Below are positions 1-8,987 of a stretch of DNA of 64,000 nucleotides, piece after piece (position 1 is the first letter of the stretch; the number at the start of each line of letters is the position of its first letter). The stretch spans positions 124,001 to 188,000 of the forward strand of contig NZ_CADFDB010000004.1 in assembly GCF_902832845.1 (NCBI RefSeq), read 5' to 3'. The notes beneath the pieces were generated by a model. It searched no databases, was not told the origin of the DNA, and saw only the letters and a program-made list of their open reading frames with translations. Both the position numbers and the translations under genes were made by a program. Source of the DNA: Burkholderia metallica. GTDB taxonomy: Bacteria; Pseudomonadota; Gammaproteobacteria; Burkholderiales; Burkholderiaceae.

Positions 1-72
1 CGTTTGGCTCCTGTCGGGCAAAGCGACCAGATTACCGCATGTATGCGCACGACGTCGCGGTGCGATCGTGGG

Positions 73-672
73 TCAGTTGCGATGCAGCTGCATCGTCGCG
101 CGGTCGAGTTCGCCCTTGACGACCATCGGCATCACGGCGAGCGCGCGTTCGATCGACGCGTCGATCACGTCCTGTTCCTCGCGGCGCGGCGGCTTCAGCA
201 CGAAGTTCGCGACGTCGGGCTTCGCGCCGGCGCGTGCGCTTTCCGGAATCAGGTCGCGCGGATGGCCGATGCCGATCCGCAGCCGCCAGTATTGCTGCGA
301 CGACAGGTGCGCGGTGATGTCCTTCAGGCCGTTGTGGCCGCCGCTGCCGCCGCCGAGCTTCAGCTTCACGGTGCCGGGCGGCAGGTCGAGCTCGTCGTGC
401 GCGACGAGGATCTGGTCGGGCAGGGTCTTGAAGAATTGCGCGAGCGCGACGACCGACTGGCCGGAGCGGTTCATGTAGGTTTGCGGCTCGAGCAGGTGGA
501 CTTCCTCGCCGTGCAGGCGCGCTTTCGCGTAGAAGCCATGGAAGCGGCGTTCGTCGCGCAGCGTCGTGCCGGCTTCGCGGGCGAGCTGGTCGATCAGCCA
601 GAAGCCGGCGTTGTGGCGCGTCGCGGTGTATTCCGCCCCGGGATTGCCGAGGCCGACGATCAGTTTGATCAT
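73..672 (-). CDS. pth: Peptidyl-tRNA hydrolase
   Basis: Hydrolyses the ester bond of peptidyl-tRNAs that drop off the ribosome and so recycles tRNA in the cytoplasm. The 199-residue product has every family landmark at E. coli numbering: N10 in GLGNPG, catalytic H20, N68 in YMNRSG, D93 in [10 protein letters not shown], and N114 in GGGSGGHNG. The ATG giving [12 protein letters not shown] was chosen because the family begins there; the frame stays open upstream only by reading through the rplY terminator. It follows rplY on the same strand, a common bacterial pairing, with the rplY terminator between them, so it may be expressed by readthrough. Confidence 0.97.
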   Translation of the reverse strand: MIKLIVGLGNPGAEYTATRHNAGFWLIDQLAREAGTTLRDERRFHGFYAKARLHGEEVHLLEPQTYMNRSGQSVVALAQFFKTLPDQILVAHDELDLPPGTVKLKLGGGSGGHNGLKDITAHLSSQQYWRLRIGIGHPRDLIPESARAGAKPDVANFVLKPPRREEQDVIDASIERALAVMPMVVKGELDRATMQLHRN

Positions 673-710
673 GACGTTTCGAAGGCGGCAACGGCCGCCT
701 GGGCGCAGAA

Positions 711-742
711 AAAGAAAAACCCGCCGGGCAAGCCGCGGCGGG
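711..742 (-). terminator. Intrinsic terminator after rplY
   Basis: Read on the minus strand, CCCGCCG and CGGCGGG form a 7-bp stem (720-742), followed by a U-rich tail at 711-719. It sits 52 nt beyond the rplY stop and about 40 nt before the pth start, so it would limit readthrough from rplY into pth. Confidence 0.85.
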
Positions 743-793
743 TTGCGTCGACCGTTTCGTGAAACGGATCGATGGGGTGCGTAGGCAGCCCGC

Positions 794-1399
794 TTAAGCA
801 GCCGGCGTTTCGCCTTCTGCTGCGTCCGACACGGCACCAGCCGGGATCGTCGCCGAGGCGATGACCGGATTTTCCGCATCGATGTGCGCGACCAGCGCGA
901 CGCCCTTCGGCAGCGCGATGTCCTTCGCGTGGAGCGACTGACCGGCTTCGATCTTCGACAGGTCGACTTCGAGGAACTCCGGCAGGGAAGCCGGCAGGCA
1001 CTCGATTTCGATTTCCGTCGCGACGTGCGAAACGATCGCGCTCGACAGCTTCACGGCCGGGCTGACTTCAGCGTTCAGGAAGTGCAGCGGCACCTTCGTG
1101 TGCAGCTTCTTCTTCGCGTCGACGCGCTGGAAGTCCACGTGCAGCACCAGTTGCTTGAACGGGTGGTATTGCACGTCGCGCAGCAGAACCTGTTGCGACT
1201 GGCCAGCCACTTCGAGGTCGAGGATCGACGAGTGGAAGGCTTCCTTCTTCAGGGCATGCCACAGGGCGTTGTGATCGAGTTCGATCTTTTGCGGAGCGGC
1301 TTCGCCACCGTAAACGATACCCGTGGTCTTGCCAGCGTTGCGCAGGCGGCGGCTCGCACCCGTACCTTGCTGTTGGCGCTCGAAAGCGACGACTTTCAT
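794..1399 (-). CDS. rplY: 50S ribosomal protein L25/general stress protein Ctc
   Basis: Binds the 5S rRNA region of the 50S subunit. The 201-residue protein starts [20 protein letters not shown], has the L25 domain in the first ~95 residues and the extra C-terminal beta domain of the long TL5/Ctc form, with an Ala-rich tail. The internal ATG at 1399 is preferred over one four codons upstream because GGAG lies at proper spacing before it. It lies between prs and pth, the usual betaproteobacterial order, and is flanked by hairpins on both sides. Confidence 0.95.
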   Translation of the reverse strand: MKVVAFERQQQGTGASRRLRNAGKTTGIVYGGEAAPQKIELDHNALWHALKKEAFHSSILDLEVAGQSQQVLLRDVQYHPFKQLVLHVDFQRVDAKKKLHTKVPLHFLNAEVSPAVKLSSAIVSHVATEIEIECLPASLPEFLEVDLSKIEAGQSLHAKDIALPKGVALVAHIDAENPVIASATIPAGAVSDAAEGETPAA

Positions 1400-1432
1400 G
1401 TGATTCTCCAATGGCTGCCCGCGACCAGGCAG

Positions 1433-1460
1433 TAAAACGGGGCCGTCAGACGGCGGCCCC
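1433..1460 (-). terminator. Hairpin with short U-run between prs and rplY
   Basis: On the minus strand GGGGCCG pairs with CGGCCCC (1454-1460 with 1439-1445) and is followed by CGTTTTA. The U-run is short, so this is a weak terminator or attenuator just before the rplY ribosome-binding site. Confidence 0.55.
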
Positions 1461-1502
1461 CGATGAAACGGACGGGGTTTCGTCTATCCCGTCCGATTGT
1501 GC

Positions 1503-1530
1503 AAAAAGCGAAGCGTCGCCGCTTCGCTTT
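1503..1530 (-). terminator. Intrinsic terminator after prs
   Basis: A perfect 11-bp stem (AAAGCGAAGCG / CGCTTCGCTTT) with a 4-nt loop ends in five U residues on the minus strand, about 30 nt past the prs stop. It is a textbook rho-independent terminator. Confidence 0.9.
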
Positions 1531-1560
1531 CTGCGCATGCTTGGTTCAGTCGATTCGCGA

Positions 1561-2523
1561 TCAGGATTCCGCGAACAGCGACATCACCGAATCGCCGCGG
1601 CGAATCCGCGAGAACGTTTCGGCCAGCAGGCTCGCGCTCGTCAGCGCACGGATCTTCGAGCAGCCGAGCGATTCGGCGGACAGCGGGATCGTGTCGGTGA
1701 CGACCAGTTCGTCGAGTGCCGATGCGGCGATGCGATCGCCTGCGCCGCCCGACAGCACCGGGTGCGTCGCGTATGCGAATACCTGCTTCGCGCCGCGCTC
1801 CTTCAGCACTTGCGCGGCCTTGCAGAGCGTGCCTGCCGTATCGACCATGTCGTCCATGATCACGCAGGTGCGGCCTTCGACTTCACCGATGATGTTCATC
1901 ACTTCGGAGACGTTCGCCTTCGGGCGACGCTTGTCGATGATCGCGAGATCGCAGTTGAGCTGCTTCGCGAGTGCCCGGGCACGCACCACGCCGCCGACGT
2001 CCGGCGACACGACGAGCAGATCCGCGTAGTTCTGCTTGCGCAGGTCGCCCAGCAGGATCGGCGTTGCGTAGATGTTGTCGACCGGGATGTCGAAGAAGCC
2101 CTGAATCTGGTCGGCGTGCAGATCCATCGTGATGATCCGCTCGACGCCGGCGATTTCCAGCATGTTCGCGACGACCTTCGCCGAGATCGCGACGCGCGCC
2201 GAACGCGGGCGGCGATCCTGACGGGCGTAGCCGAAGTAGGGGATGGCTGCGGTGATCCGGCCGGCGGATGCGCGCTTGAGCGCATCGACCATGATCATCA
2301 GTTCCATCAGGTTGTCGTTCGTCGGTGCGCACGTGGATTGCAGGACGAAGACGTCCTTGCCGCGCACGTTTTCCTGGATCTCGACCTGGATCTCGCCGTC
2401 GGAGAAACGGCTGACCATTGCTTTGCCGAGGGGGATACCAAGGATCTTGACGACTTCCTGGGCGAGCGCGGGATTCGCGTTGCCAGTAAAGACCATCAGG
2501 CCATCATGGCTGTGGCTGCTCAT
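1561..2523 (-). CDS. prs: Ribose-phosphate pyrophosphokinase (PRPP synthase)
   Basis: Makes phosphoribosyl pyrophosphate from ribose 5-phosphate and ATP, feeding purine, pyrimidine, NAD, His and Trp synthesis. The 320-residue length fits class I enzymes. Visible are [20 protein letters not shown] near the N-terminus, the catalytic flexible loop [12 protein letters not shown], and the PRPP-binding loop [13 protein letters not shown] second in-frame Met ten residues in ([11 protein letters not shown]) is an alternative start. The gene lies downstream of tRNA-Gln and ispE on the same strand, an arrangement often seen in proteobacteria. Confidence 0.97.
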   Translation of the reverse strand: MSSHSHDGLMVFTGNANPALAQEVVKILGIPLGKAMVSRFSDGEIQVEIQENVRGKDVFVLQSTCAPTNDNLMELMIMVDALKRASAGRITAAIPYFGYARQDRRPRSARVAISAKVVANMLEIAGVERIITMDLHADQIQGFFDIPVDNIYATPILLGDLRKQNYADLLVVSPDVGGVVRARALAKQLNCDLAIIDKRRPKANVSEVMNIIGEVEGRTCVIMDDMVDTAGTLCKAAQVLKERGAKQVFAYATHPVLSGGAGDRIAASALDELVVTDTIPLSAESLGCSKIRALTSASLLAETFSRIRRGDSVMSLFAES

Positions 2524-2568
2524 CGTGCACCTGCTTCAGGCTTGGGCGGGAAATGCGGGAAAATTTTT

Positions 2569-2645
2569 TGGCAGGGGAGGAAGGACTCGAACCCTCGCAT
2601 GCCGGAATCAAAATCCGGTGCCTTGACCAACTTGGCGACTCCCCT
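2569..2645 (-). tRNA. tRNA-Gln (anticodon TTG)
   Basis: Read on the minus strand, the 77 nt fold as a cloverleaf: acceptor stem AGGGGAG/CTCCCCT, D-arm beginning TCGCCAAGTTGG, anticodon stem CCGGA/TCCGG around loop TTTTGAT (anticodon TTG), and a T-loop containing GGTTCGAATCC. The 3' CCA is encoded. It lies between ispE and prs on the same strand, so it may be excised from their transcript; I see no convincing separate promoter in the 55 nt upstream. Confidence 0.97.
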
Positions 2646-2700
2646 ACACTTAACTGACAACTTCATCGAACGCGTGTAGGCCATTCGACAAAGTAAAACT

Positions 2701-3582
2701 TCATGACGCGAAAGCGAAGAGCGGATGCTCGTTCAGACTCTCGGCAACTGCGCCATTCCAACTGGCGGGCAGTTTGGCTTTCGCCGCTTCTGCCTCGTGC
2801 TTGCTGTGAAACGCTGCAAACACGCTAGCTCCGGAGCCGGTCATCCTCGCGGGGGTCACATCATACAACCATTTGACCGCCTGCGCAACTTCCGCGTACT
2901 TCCTTGTTACAACTTCCTGCATATCGTTCTGGCCGAAGCTATCTGGCCATCCCGCATCGCTGGTTTGCTGTGCAAGAAAGTCAGCAATTGTGACGGGCTT
3001 CGTATCTCTTGTCAACAACTCATCTGAAAATATTTCAGCGGTCGGGACATGAACGCTTGGCGTCACAACCAGGAACCAGCGAGTCGGCAATTCTACCTCA
3101 GCTAATTCTTCTCCGATACCCTCCGCGAACGCATTTTTCCCAAAAATAAAAAACGGGACGTCCGCGCCGAGTTTGACCGCAAGCGACTGGAGTTCGGCAC
3201 GCGGTAGATCGAGTTGCCACAGGCGGTTCAGTGCGAGCAGCGTCGTCGCCGCGTCGGAGCTGCCGCCGCCGAGGCCGGCGCCCATCGGCAGGCACTTGTC
3301 GATCTCGATGTCGACACCGTGCGCGGTGCCCGTATGCGCTTTCAGCAGGTTGGCGGCGCGCACGACGAGATCGCTTTCCTCGGGCACGCCGGGGACGTCG
3401 GTCACACGCGCGACGCGACCGTCGTCGCGCAGCGTGAAGTGCAGCGTGTCGCCCCAGTTCAGCAGCTGGAACACGCTCTGCAGATCGTGATAGCCGTTCG
3501 GGCGGCGGCCGGTGATGTGCAGGAACAGGTTGAGTTTCGCGGGCGCAAGGCAGTTGCGCAGCGAGCGGGTCGAATCGGTCAT
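2701..3582 (-). CDS. ispE: 4-diphosphocytidyl-2-C-methyl-D-erythritol kinase
   Basis: GHMP kinase of the MEP isoprenoid pathway that phosphorylates CDP-methylerythritol. In the 293-residue protein the catalytic pair is seen as K16 ([10 protein letters not shown]) and D141 (KLGADVPFF); the ATP-binding glycine loop [15 protein letters not shown] is at 98-112 and the C-terminal GHMP motif is [12 protein letters not shown]. It lies downstream of lolB, the usual gamma/beta order. Oddity: the part encoding about residues 141-293 is much poorer in G+C than the first half and than the neighbouring genes, yet the protein looks intact. Confidence 0.96.
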   Translation of the reverse strand: MTDSTRSLRNCLAPAKLNLFLHITGRRPNGYHDLQSVFQLLNWGDTLHFTLRDDGRVARVTDVPGVPEESDLVVRAANLLKAHTGTAHGVDIEIDKCLPMGAGLGGGSSDAATTLLALNRLWQLDLPRAELQSLAVKLGADVPFFIFGKNAFAEGIGEELAEVELPTRWFLVVTPSVHVPTAEIFSDELLTRDTKPVTIADFLAQQTSDAGWPDSFGQNDMQEVVTRKYAEVAQAVKWLYDVTPARMTGSGASVFAAFHSKHEAEAAKAKLPASWNGAVAESLNEHPLFAFAS

Positions 3583-3609
3583 GCGTATGTCGGGACTAGG
3601 CGCGCGTGC

Positions 3610-4230
3610 TCACTGATCGAGCACGAGCTTGATGTCGAGCGGCGGGGTCGCACGCACGAGGTTGACGCGTTTGACGCCCGTGGCCGGGGCATCCGCGTAG
3701 GCAAGGTAGTCGATCGTCCAGCCGTCCTGGCGGATCTGCTTGACGCGTGTGCCGTCCGCCGGGTCGCGCACGGTCTGAGCGGGCGACGTGGGGGCGGGCG
3801 TCGGCAGCAGCCAGTAGCGCAGGCCCGCGAGCGGCAGTTCGAAGCCGAGCGTTTTCTGCATCAGGCCGCCGACGTCCGGCGCATATTGCGTCGGACGATT
3901 CGGCAGTTCGAGCGACGCCGCCTGCGGCGTCGACTTCACGACCGCGAGCGTCTGGCCGAGCGGGCTGCGCAGCTCGAGCGACACGTCGTCGCCGTGCTCC
4001 TGCCAGTCGAAGTTGCCGTACACGTTCTGCTGCTTGCCGAGACGGTCGTCGTACTGCACCGCGAAGCGGCCGTGGTAAGCGTGGGTGGTGGCGGTCTGCA
4101 GCGCCGCGCCCGGCGGCACGCTGGCCGACGGCGGCGTGCTTGCACAGCCGGCGAGCGCGAGCGCCGCGCCGGCTGCGGCCAGCGTGCGCTGCGCACGCGA
4201 GGACAGGGAAAACGTCGGGACCATCTGCAT
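3610..4230 (-). CDS. lolB: Outer-membrane lipoprotein LolB
   Basis: Receptor that takes lipoproteins from LolA and inserts them into the outer membrane. The 206-residue product has a lipoprotein signal with lipobox LALAGC (lipidated Cys about residue 29), followed by the LolB core containing YHGRFAVQYDDRLGKQQNVYG-type strands, 'GNFDWQEHGDDVSLELRSPLG' spacing and a terminal amphipathic strand. Its ATG overlaps the stop codon of the TPR gene by one base (TGATG), implying coupled translation, and ispE follows 27 nt later. Confidence 0.9.
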   Translation of the reverse strand: MQMVPTFSLSSRAQRTLAAAGAALALAGCASTPPSASVPPGAALQTATTHAYHGRFAVQYDDRLGKQQNVYGNFDWQEHGDDVSLELRSPLGQTLAVVKSTPQAASLELPNRPTQYAPDVGGLMQKTLGFELPLAGLRYWLLPTPAPTSPAQTVRDPADGTRVKQIRQDGWTIDYLAYADAPATGVKRVNLVRATPPLDIKLVLDQ

Positions 4231-6053
4231 CAGAGACCGTTGATCTGGAGGCGTTTGAGCGTCTGTACGAGCGTCTCGTTGTCAGGCTCGAGCTTCTGCG
4301 CGGCGCGCCACGCGGAACGCGCGTCGTCCTGCGCGCCGCTCTTCCACAGCACTTCGCCGAGATGCGCGCCGATTTCGGCGTTCGGCTGCAGTTCGTACGC
4401 GCGCCGCAGCACCTTCGCCGCACCCGCCGTATCGCCCATCCGGTACTTCACCCAGCCGAGGCTGTCCATGATGTACGCGTCGTTCGGCGCGAGCGTCATC
4501 GCCTTGTCGATCAGCTTGCTGGCTTCGGGCAGCCGCTGGTTGCGGTCGGCGAGCGAATAGCCGAGCGCGTTGTACGCCTGCGGATTGTCGGGCTGCGTGC
4601 GGATCAACTCGCGCAGCTGTTTTTCCATCGTCGCGTAGTGGCCGGTTTTTTCTGCCGCCATCGCGTAGTCGTAGCGCAGGTCGGGATCGTCCGGGAAGTC
4701 CTGGACCGCCTGCCCGAGCCGGGCCTCGGCTTCCGGATAGCGCTTCGCGGTGAACAGGATCGACGCGTCGGTGCGTGCGACCACGGCCGCGTCGCGCGGA
4801 TCCGTGATCGGCAGGTCGTCGAGCACCTTGCGCGCGTCGTCGGTCTTGCCCTGTTTCTGCAGCAGCTGCGCGCGCGTGATTTGCGCGGGGAGGTAGTGCT
4901 GGCTCGTCTGGTCGACCTTGTCGAGCCATTGCGACGCCTGCGCGTCGTTGTTCTGGTCGATCGCGATCTGCGCGAGGTAGATGTAGCCCTGGCCGACGTC
5001 GAGGTTCGGCTGCTTGTCGCCGAGCTGCACGTACTGCTTCAGGTAGGCGGTCGCTTCGTCGAGCTTCTTCTGCTGGATCTTGATCAGCGCGAGCGCCATC
5101 AGCGGCGTCGGATCCTTCGAGTCGAGCTTGCGCATCGTTTCGAACTGCTTCTGCGCGTCGTCGAGGCGATCGTCGGCGAGATAGAGCTGCGACAGCGCGA
5201 GCCGCGCATCGCGCGACTTCGGATTCTGCTGAACATACTTCTCGAACGACACGATGCCCGCCGCGCGTTCCGCCGGCCCCATCTGCGACAGCATCAGGGC
5301 CGCCGGCAGGTAGTCGGGGCGAATCTGCAGCGCCTGCTTCAGCGACTGCGCGGCGCCGTCCTTGTCGTCGACCGCGAGCTGCTGGCGCGCGATCGCGAGC
5401 TGGGCTTCGGGCCGGTTCAGGTCGTTCTTCAGCATGTCCTTCAGCACCGCGAGGCCGCCGACGCGGTCGGGGCCGCGCACGAGCAGCGCCTGCAGCGCGA
5501 GGATCGCCGGGCCGCGGGTTTCGCCGGTCGCGCGGGCCAGCTCGCGCGCGAGCATCGGCTGCGCGTCGGCCGGCTTGCCGGCGAGCACCAGCAGCGCGGC
5601 GTCGACCTGCGACGCGCGATTCGAATCCGGCGCGTACTGGCGCCACAGGTTCGCGGCGGACAGCGCGTCGGCCGGGCTCTGCGCGCCGAGCGCGATCTCG
5701 GTCGCGCGCTGCGCCATGCGCGGATCGCGCGTGTCGCGGGCGAGCGCGAGGTAGGTCTGGTAAGCCGGCGCGGGCTGGTTGCGCTGGAGCGCGACCTCGG
5801 CGGCGAGCACCTGGTAGACGATCTGGCTCGTCAGCGGCACGCCCGGGAGATCTTTCTTCTCGTCGGGCATCACATGCTCGAACGCGCCTTGCGACTCCGC
5901 GTCGTCCGATGCCGGATCCTGCGCGTGAGCCGGGAAGGCGGTGAGGGTCCAGGCGGCGAACAGCGCGGCGCCGAGTGCACGACGGACCGGGAAGGCACGC
6001 GCGCCGCGCACGGCGGCGGGGCGCTTCTGAAGCAGCTTCGAGGGCAGGGTCAT
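4230..6053 (-). CDS. Periplasmic TPR-repeat protein
   Basis: A 607-residue protein with a long Arg-rich n-region, a hydrophobic stretch ending AFPAHAQ (signal peptide cleavage near residue 45), then tandem tetratricopeptide repeats through to the C-terminus, e.g. ALGYSLADRNQRLPEASKLIDKAM and DSLGWVKYRMGDTAGAAKVLRRAY. TPRs are protein-binding scaffolds; the specific partner is not evident. Homologues sit directly upstream of lolB across betaproteobacteria, so a link with lipoprotein or outer-membrane assembly is possible but is inference. It is first in the operon with lolB-ispE and divergent from mutM. Confidence 0.85.
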   Translation of the reverse strand: MTLPSKLLQKRPAAVRGARAFPVRRALGAALFAAWTLTAFPAHAQDPASDDAESQGAFEHVMPDEKKDLPGVPLTSQIVYQVLAAEVALQRNQPAPAYQTYLALARDTRDPRMAQRATEIALGAQSPADALSAANLWRQYAPDSNRASQVDAALLVLAGKPADAQPMLARELARATGETRGPAILALQALLVRGPDRVGGLAVLKDMLKNDLNRPEAQLAIARQQLAVDDKDGAAQSLKQALQIRPDYLPAALMLSQMGPAERAAGIVSFEKYVQQNPKSRDARLALSQLYLADDRLDDAQKQFETMRKLDSKDPTPLMALALIKIQQKKLDEATAYLKQYVQLGDKQPNLDVGQGYIYLAQIAIDQNNDAQASQWLDKVDQTSQHYLPAQITRAQLLQKQGKTDDARKVLDDLPITDPRDAAVVARTDASILFTAKRYPEAEARLGQAVQDFPDDPDLRYDYAMAAEKTGHYATMEKQLRELIRTQPDNPQAYNALGYSLADRNQRLPEASKLIDKAMTLAPNDAYIMDSLGWVKYRMGDTAGAAKVLRRAYELQPNAEIGAHLGEVLWKSGAQDDARSAWRAAQKLEPDNETLVQTLKRLQINGL

Positions 6054-6070
6054 GGAAATCCGTTCGATGT

Positions 6071-6100
6071 TTCAACCGATTGTAACGCGCTCGCTACAAT
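6071..6100. promoter_or_regulatory. Divergent promoter region, mutM versus TPR-lolB operon
   Basis: The 86-nt gap contains two TACAAT -10-like hexamers in opposite orientation: plus strand at 6095-6100 (facing mutM) and minus strand at 6079-6084 (facing the TPR gene). The -35 boxes are weak (for the plus promoter TTCAAC at 6071-6076, spacing 18). The overlap implies the two units compete for RNA polymerase. Confidence 0.5.
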
Positions 6101-6139
6101 ACACGCACGATCGGTAATCCAGTCTCAGACCCGTAAAAC

Positions 6140-6967
6140 ATGCCAGAGTTGCCAGAAGTCGAAGTCACGCGCCGGGGCATCGAACCCTTTGTCGCGGGCC
6201 GCCGCGTCGAGCGTGTCGACGTCCGTACCGCGATGCTGCGCTGGCCCGTGCCGGCGGGGCTCGCCGAACAATTGCGCGCGCGCGAGGTGCTCGCCGTCGA
6301 GCGCCGCGGCAAGTACCTGCTGTTCGAGGTCGACGCGGGCTGGTTCATCGTCCATCTCGGCATGACGGGCACGCTGCGCGTGCTGCCCGCGGCCGGCGTG
6401 CCGGTCGCCGCGAAGCACGACCACATCGACTGGATCTTCGACGAATTCGTGCTGCGGTTCCGCGATCCGCGGCGTTTCGGCGCGGTGCTGTGGCACCCGC
6501 GCGAAGCGGGCGACGTGCATGCGCATCCGCTCCTCGCGAGCCTCGGCGTCGAGCCGTTCTCGCCGGCCTTTACCGGCGCGCTGCTGCACGCACGCACGCG
6601 CGGCCGCACCGTGTCGGTCAAGCAGGCGCTGCTCGCGGGCGACATGGTCGTCGGCGTCGGCAACATTTATGCATCGGAGAGCCTGTTTCGCGCCGGCATC
6701 CGGCCGACGACGGCCGCCGGCAAGGTCTCGCTGCCGCGCTACGAGCGGCTGGCCGATGCGGTGCGCGCGACGCTCGCCGATGCGATCGAGCGCGGCGGCA
6801 GCACGTTGCGCGATTTCGTCGGCAGCAACGGCGAAAGCGGCTACTTCCAGCTCGACTGCTTCGTCTACGATCGTGCCGGCCTGCCTTGCCGCGTCTGCGG
6901 CACGCCGGTCCGCCAGATCGTGCAGGGCCAGCGGTCGACCTATTTCTGTGCGACCTGCCAGCGTTGA
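6140..6967 (+). CDS. mutM: Formamidopyrimidine-DNA glycosylase (Fpg)
   Basis: Removes 8-oxoguanine and other oxidised purines and nicks the abasic site. The 275-residue protein begins [14 protein letters not shown], giving after Met removal the catalytic N-terminal Pro and Glu; RRGKYLLFE holds the conserved Lys, and the C-terminal zinc finger is a perfect C-x2-C-x16-C-x2-C (CRVCG...FCATC). mutY follows 24 nt downstream on the same strand, so the two halves of the GO repair system are probably one operon. Confidence 0.97.
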   Translation: MPELPEVEVTRRGIEPFVAGRRVERVDVRTAMLRWPVPAGLAEQLRAREVLAVERRGKYLLFEVDAGWFIVHLGMTGTLRVLPAAGVPVAAKHDHIDWIFDEFVLRFRDPRRFGAVLWHPREAGDVHAHPLLASLGVEPFSPAFTGALLHARTRGRTVSVKQALLAGDMVVGVGNIYASESLFRAGIRPTTAAGKVSLPRYERLADAVRATLADAIERGGSTLRDFVGSNGESGYFQLDCFVYDRAGLPCRVCGTPVRQIVQGQRSTYFCATCQR

Positions 6968-6991
6968 AACCCCTTTCCCCGATTACATAAC

Positions 6992-8098
6992 TTGAAGCCG
7001 CCCCGCATCGCCCCCGCTCCGTTCCCCGTCACGCCGCTGCACCGCACGTTCGCCACGCGTCTGGTCGCGTGGCAGCGCGAGCACGGCCGCCACGACCTGC
7101 CCTGGCAGAACACCCGCGATCCGTACCGGATCTGGCTGTCGGAAATCATGCTGCAGCAGACGCAGGTATCGACCGTCATCCCCTACTACACGCGCTTTCT
7201 CGAACGCTATCCCGACGTCGCCGCGCTCGCGGCCGCGCCGAGCGACGACGTGATGGCGCTGTGGGCGGGGCTCGGCTACTACTCGCGCGCGCGCAACCTG
7301 CACCGCTGCGCGCAGGTCGTCGTCGCCGAGCACGGCGGCGCGTTCCCGGCGACGCCCGATGCGCTGGCCGAACTGCCGGGTATCGGCCGCTCGACGGCCG
7401 CGGCGATCGCGTCGTTCGCTTACGGCGCGCGCGCGACGATCCTCGACGGCAACGTGAAGCGCGTGCTTGCGCGGGTGTTCGGCGTCGAGGGCTTTCCGGG
7501 CGAGAAGCGCGTCGAGAACGACATGTGGGCGCTCGCCGAATCGCTGTTGCCCGACGCCGCGAACCCGGCCGACGTGAGCGCGTACACGCAGGGGCTGATG
7601 GATCTCGGCGCGACGCTGTGCATGCGCGGCAAGCCCGATTGCGCGCGCTGCCCGTTCGCGGGCGACTGCGTCGCGCAATCGACGGGCCGCCAGCGCGAAC
7701 TGCCGGCCGCGCGGCCGAAGAAGGCCGTGCCGACGCGCAGGACCTGGATGCTCGTGCTGCGCGACGGCGACGCCGTGCTGCTCGAGCGGCGGCCGCCGAC
7801 CGGCATCTGGGGCGGGCTGTGGAGCCTTCCGCAAGCGGACGGCGACGCCGCGCTCGCGGAACTCGCGCGCGGTTTCGGCGGCGGCGGCACGGTGCCGCTC
7901 GCGCCGCTCACGCACACGTTCACGCATTTCCGGCTGGAGATCGAACCGCGGCTGAGCGACATCGCCGACGGCGGCGGGCTGCCTGCGGGCGCGCGGGATG
8001 CGGATACCGCGTGGGTGCCGCTGAGCCGGCTCGACGCGTATGGCGTGCCGGCGCCCGTGCGCAAGCTGCTCGATGCATTGAGCGGGCCGCTGCTGTAA
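6992..8098 (+). CDS. mutY: A/G-specific adenine glycosylase
   Basis: Excises adenine mispaired with 8-oxoguanine. In 368 residues: the catalytic-Glu region SEIMLQQTQVSTV, helix-hairpin-helix LPGIGRSTAAAIASFAYG followed by ILDGNVKRV with the catalytic Asp, the iron-sulfur loop C-x6-C-x2-C-x5-C (CMRGKPDCARCPFAGDC), and the C-terminal Nudix-like 8-oxoG recognition domain (MLVLRDGDAVLLERRPPTGIWGGLW). The proposed start is TTG, the only start before the conserved LVAWQREHGRHDLPWQ block. It follows mutM directly. Confidence 0.96.
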   Translation: MKPPRIAPAPFPVTPLHRTFATRLVAWQREHGRHDLPWQNTRDPYRIWLSEIMLQQTQVSTVIPYYTRFLERYPDVAALAAAPSDDVMALWAGLGYYSRARNLHRCAQVVVAEHGGAFPATPDALAELPGIGRSTAAAIASFAYGARATILDGNVKRVLARVFGVEGFPGEKRVENDMWALAESLLPDAANPADVSAYTQGLMDLGATLCMRGKPDCARCPFAGDCVAQSTGRQRELPAARPKKAVPTRRTWMLVLRDGDAVLLERRPPTGIWGGLWSLPQADGDAALAELARGFGGGGTVPLAPLTHTFTHFRLEIEPRLSDIADGGGLPAGARDADTAWVPLSRLDAYGVPAPVRKLLDALSGPLL

Positions 8099-8321
8099 CG
8101 AAGGGGGAGGGGCGGCGCATGCCGCGCTTTCAACGAGGCTTCGGATGCCTGGGGTTTTCAATGCCGAGGGAGATCCGCCTCCATGGCCTGGCGCGAAGCG
8201 GCAAGGCTGAGGAGCGCGCTATGGAAAGCGCCGGGCCGACCCGTGTTTCCCGAACCGATGGAAGCCCCTCGCGGGATGCCGCTTCCGGATGTCTCGCGCG
8301 AAGCGAAAGGTCCCGGGCGCG

Positions 8322-8960
8322 CTACAGCCAGCCGTGCCGGTCGAGCACGTGGTGCACGGCGTCGATGCGCGCACCGACGTCCGGAAACTCCATCAGCTTC
8401 TGCCGCGCACGCAGATCGAGCGGCAGCAACTCCGCGAGACGGTTCGACACCCAGCTCGGGTCGTCGAGGCGGAACGGTTCGCCGAACGGCAGCTTGCCCG
8501 GTTCGGACTTCTTCTTCAGTGCGTCGATGATGCGCTCGAGCACCTCGGCGCACGAGCCGAACTGCGCGAGCGCCTGCTCGCCTTCGAGCGGGATGTCGTC
8601 GGGCAGCGGCTCTGCAATGCCGACCAGCAGCCCGTTGCTTTCGACGCGATACGACAGCAGCTCGAAGCGCTGCGTGCCGACCGCCTGCAGATAAAGCATC
8701 CCGAATTCACCGGTGTCGCACTCGGTGATGTGCGCCATGCAGCCGATGGTCTCGGGTACCGACACGGCGCCGTCCTGTGCGACCTCGGGCCCGCTCTTCA
8801 GCAGGCACACGCCGAACGGCGCATCGTCGCGCAGGCACGCGCGGGCCATGTCGAGATAGCGTGCCTCGAACACCTTGAGCGGGAGCAGCCCCCCCGGAAA
8901 CAGCACCGTGTGCAGCGGGAACAGCGGGAGGTCGATCAGGGTGGTCGATAGGGAGGACAT
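8322..8960 (-). CDS. LON peptidase substrate-binding domain protein
   Basis: A 212-residue stand-alone copy of the N-terminal substrate-binding domain of Lon protease, without AAA or protease domains. The family signature is at the start: LPLFPLHTVLFPGGLLPLKVFEARYLDM, followed by 'FGVCLLKSG' and 'IGCMAHITECDTGEFGML'. Such proteins are common in beta- and gammaproteobacteria; their role is unproven. It lies 27 nt after rapZ on the same strand. The 223 nt between it and mutY hold no recognisable feature. Confidence 0.9.
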   Translation of the reverse strand: MSSLSTTLIDLPLFPLHTVLFPGGLLPLKVFEARYLDMARACLRDDAPFGVCLLKSGPEVAQDGAVSVPETIGCMAHITECDTGEFGMLYLQAVGTQRFELLSYRVESNGLLVGIAEPLPDDIPLEGEQALAQFGSCAEVLERIIDALKKKSEPGKLPFGEPFRLDDPSWVSNRLAELLPLDLRARQKLMEFPDVGARIDAVHHVLDRHGWL

Positions 8961-8987
8961 GGCGCGCCGATGAAGGGGCGGGCGTCG

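Noticed and set aside
2569-2645. tRNA-Gln as an active integration site for a mobile island
   Set aside because: No integrase gene and no repeat of the tRNA 3' end were found nearby; both flanks are core genes.
3747-6365. 872-codon plus-strand frame opposite the TPR and lolB genes
   Set aside because: It overlaps three real genes antisense and continues into mutM in the wrong frame.
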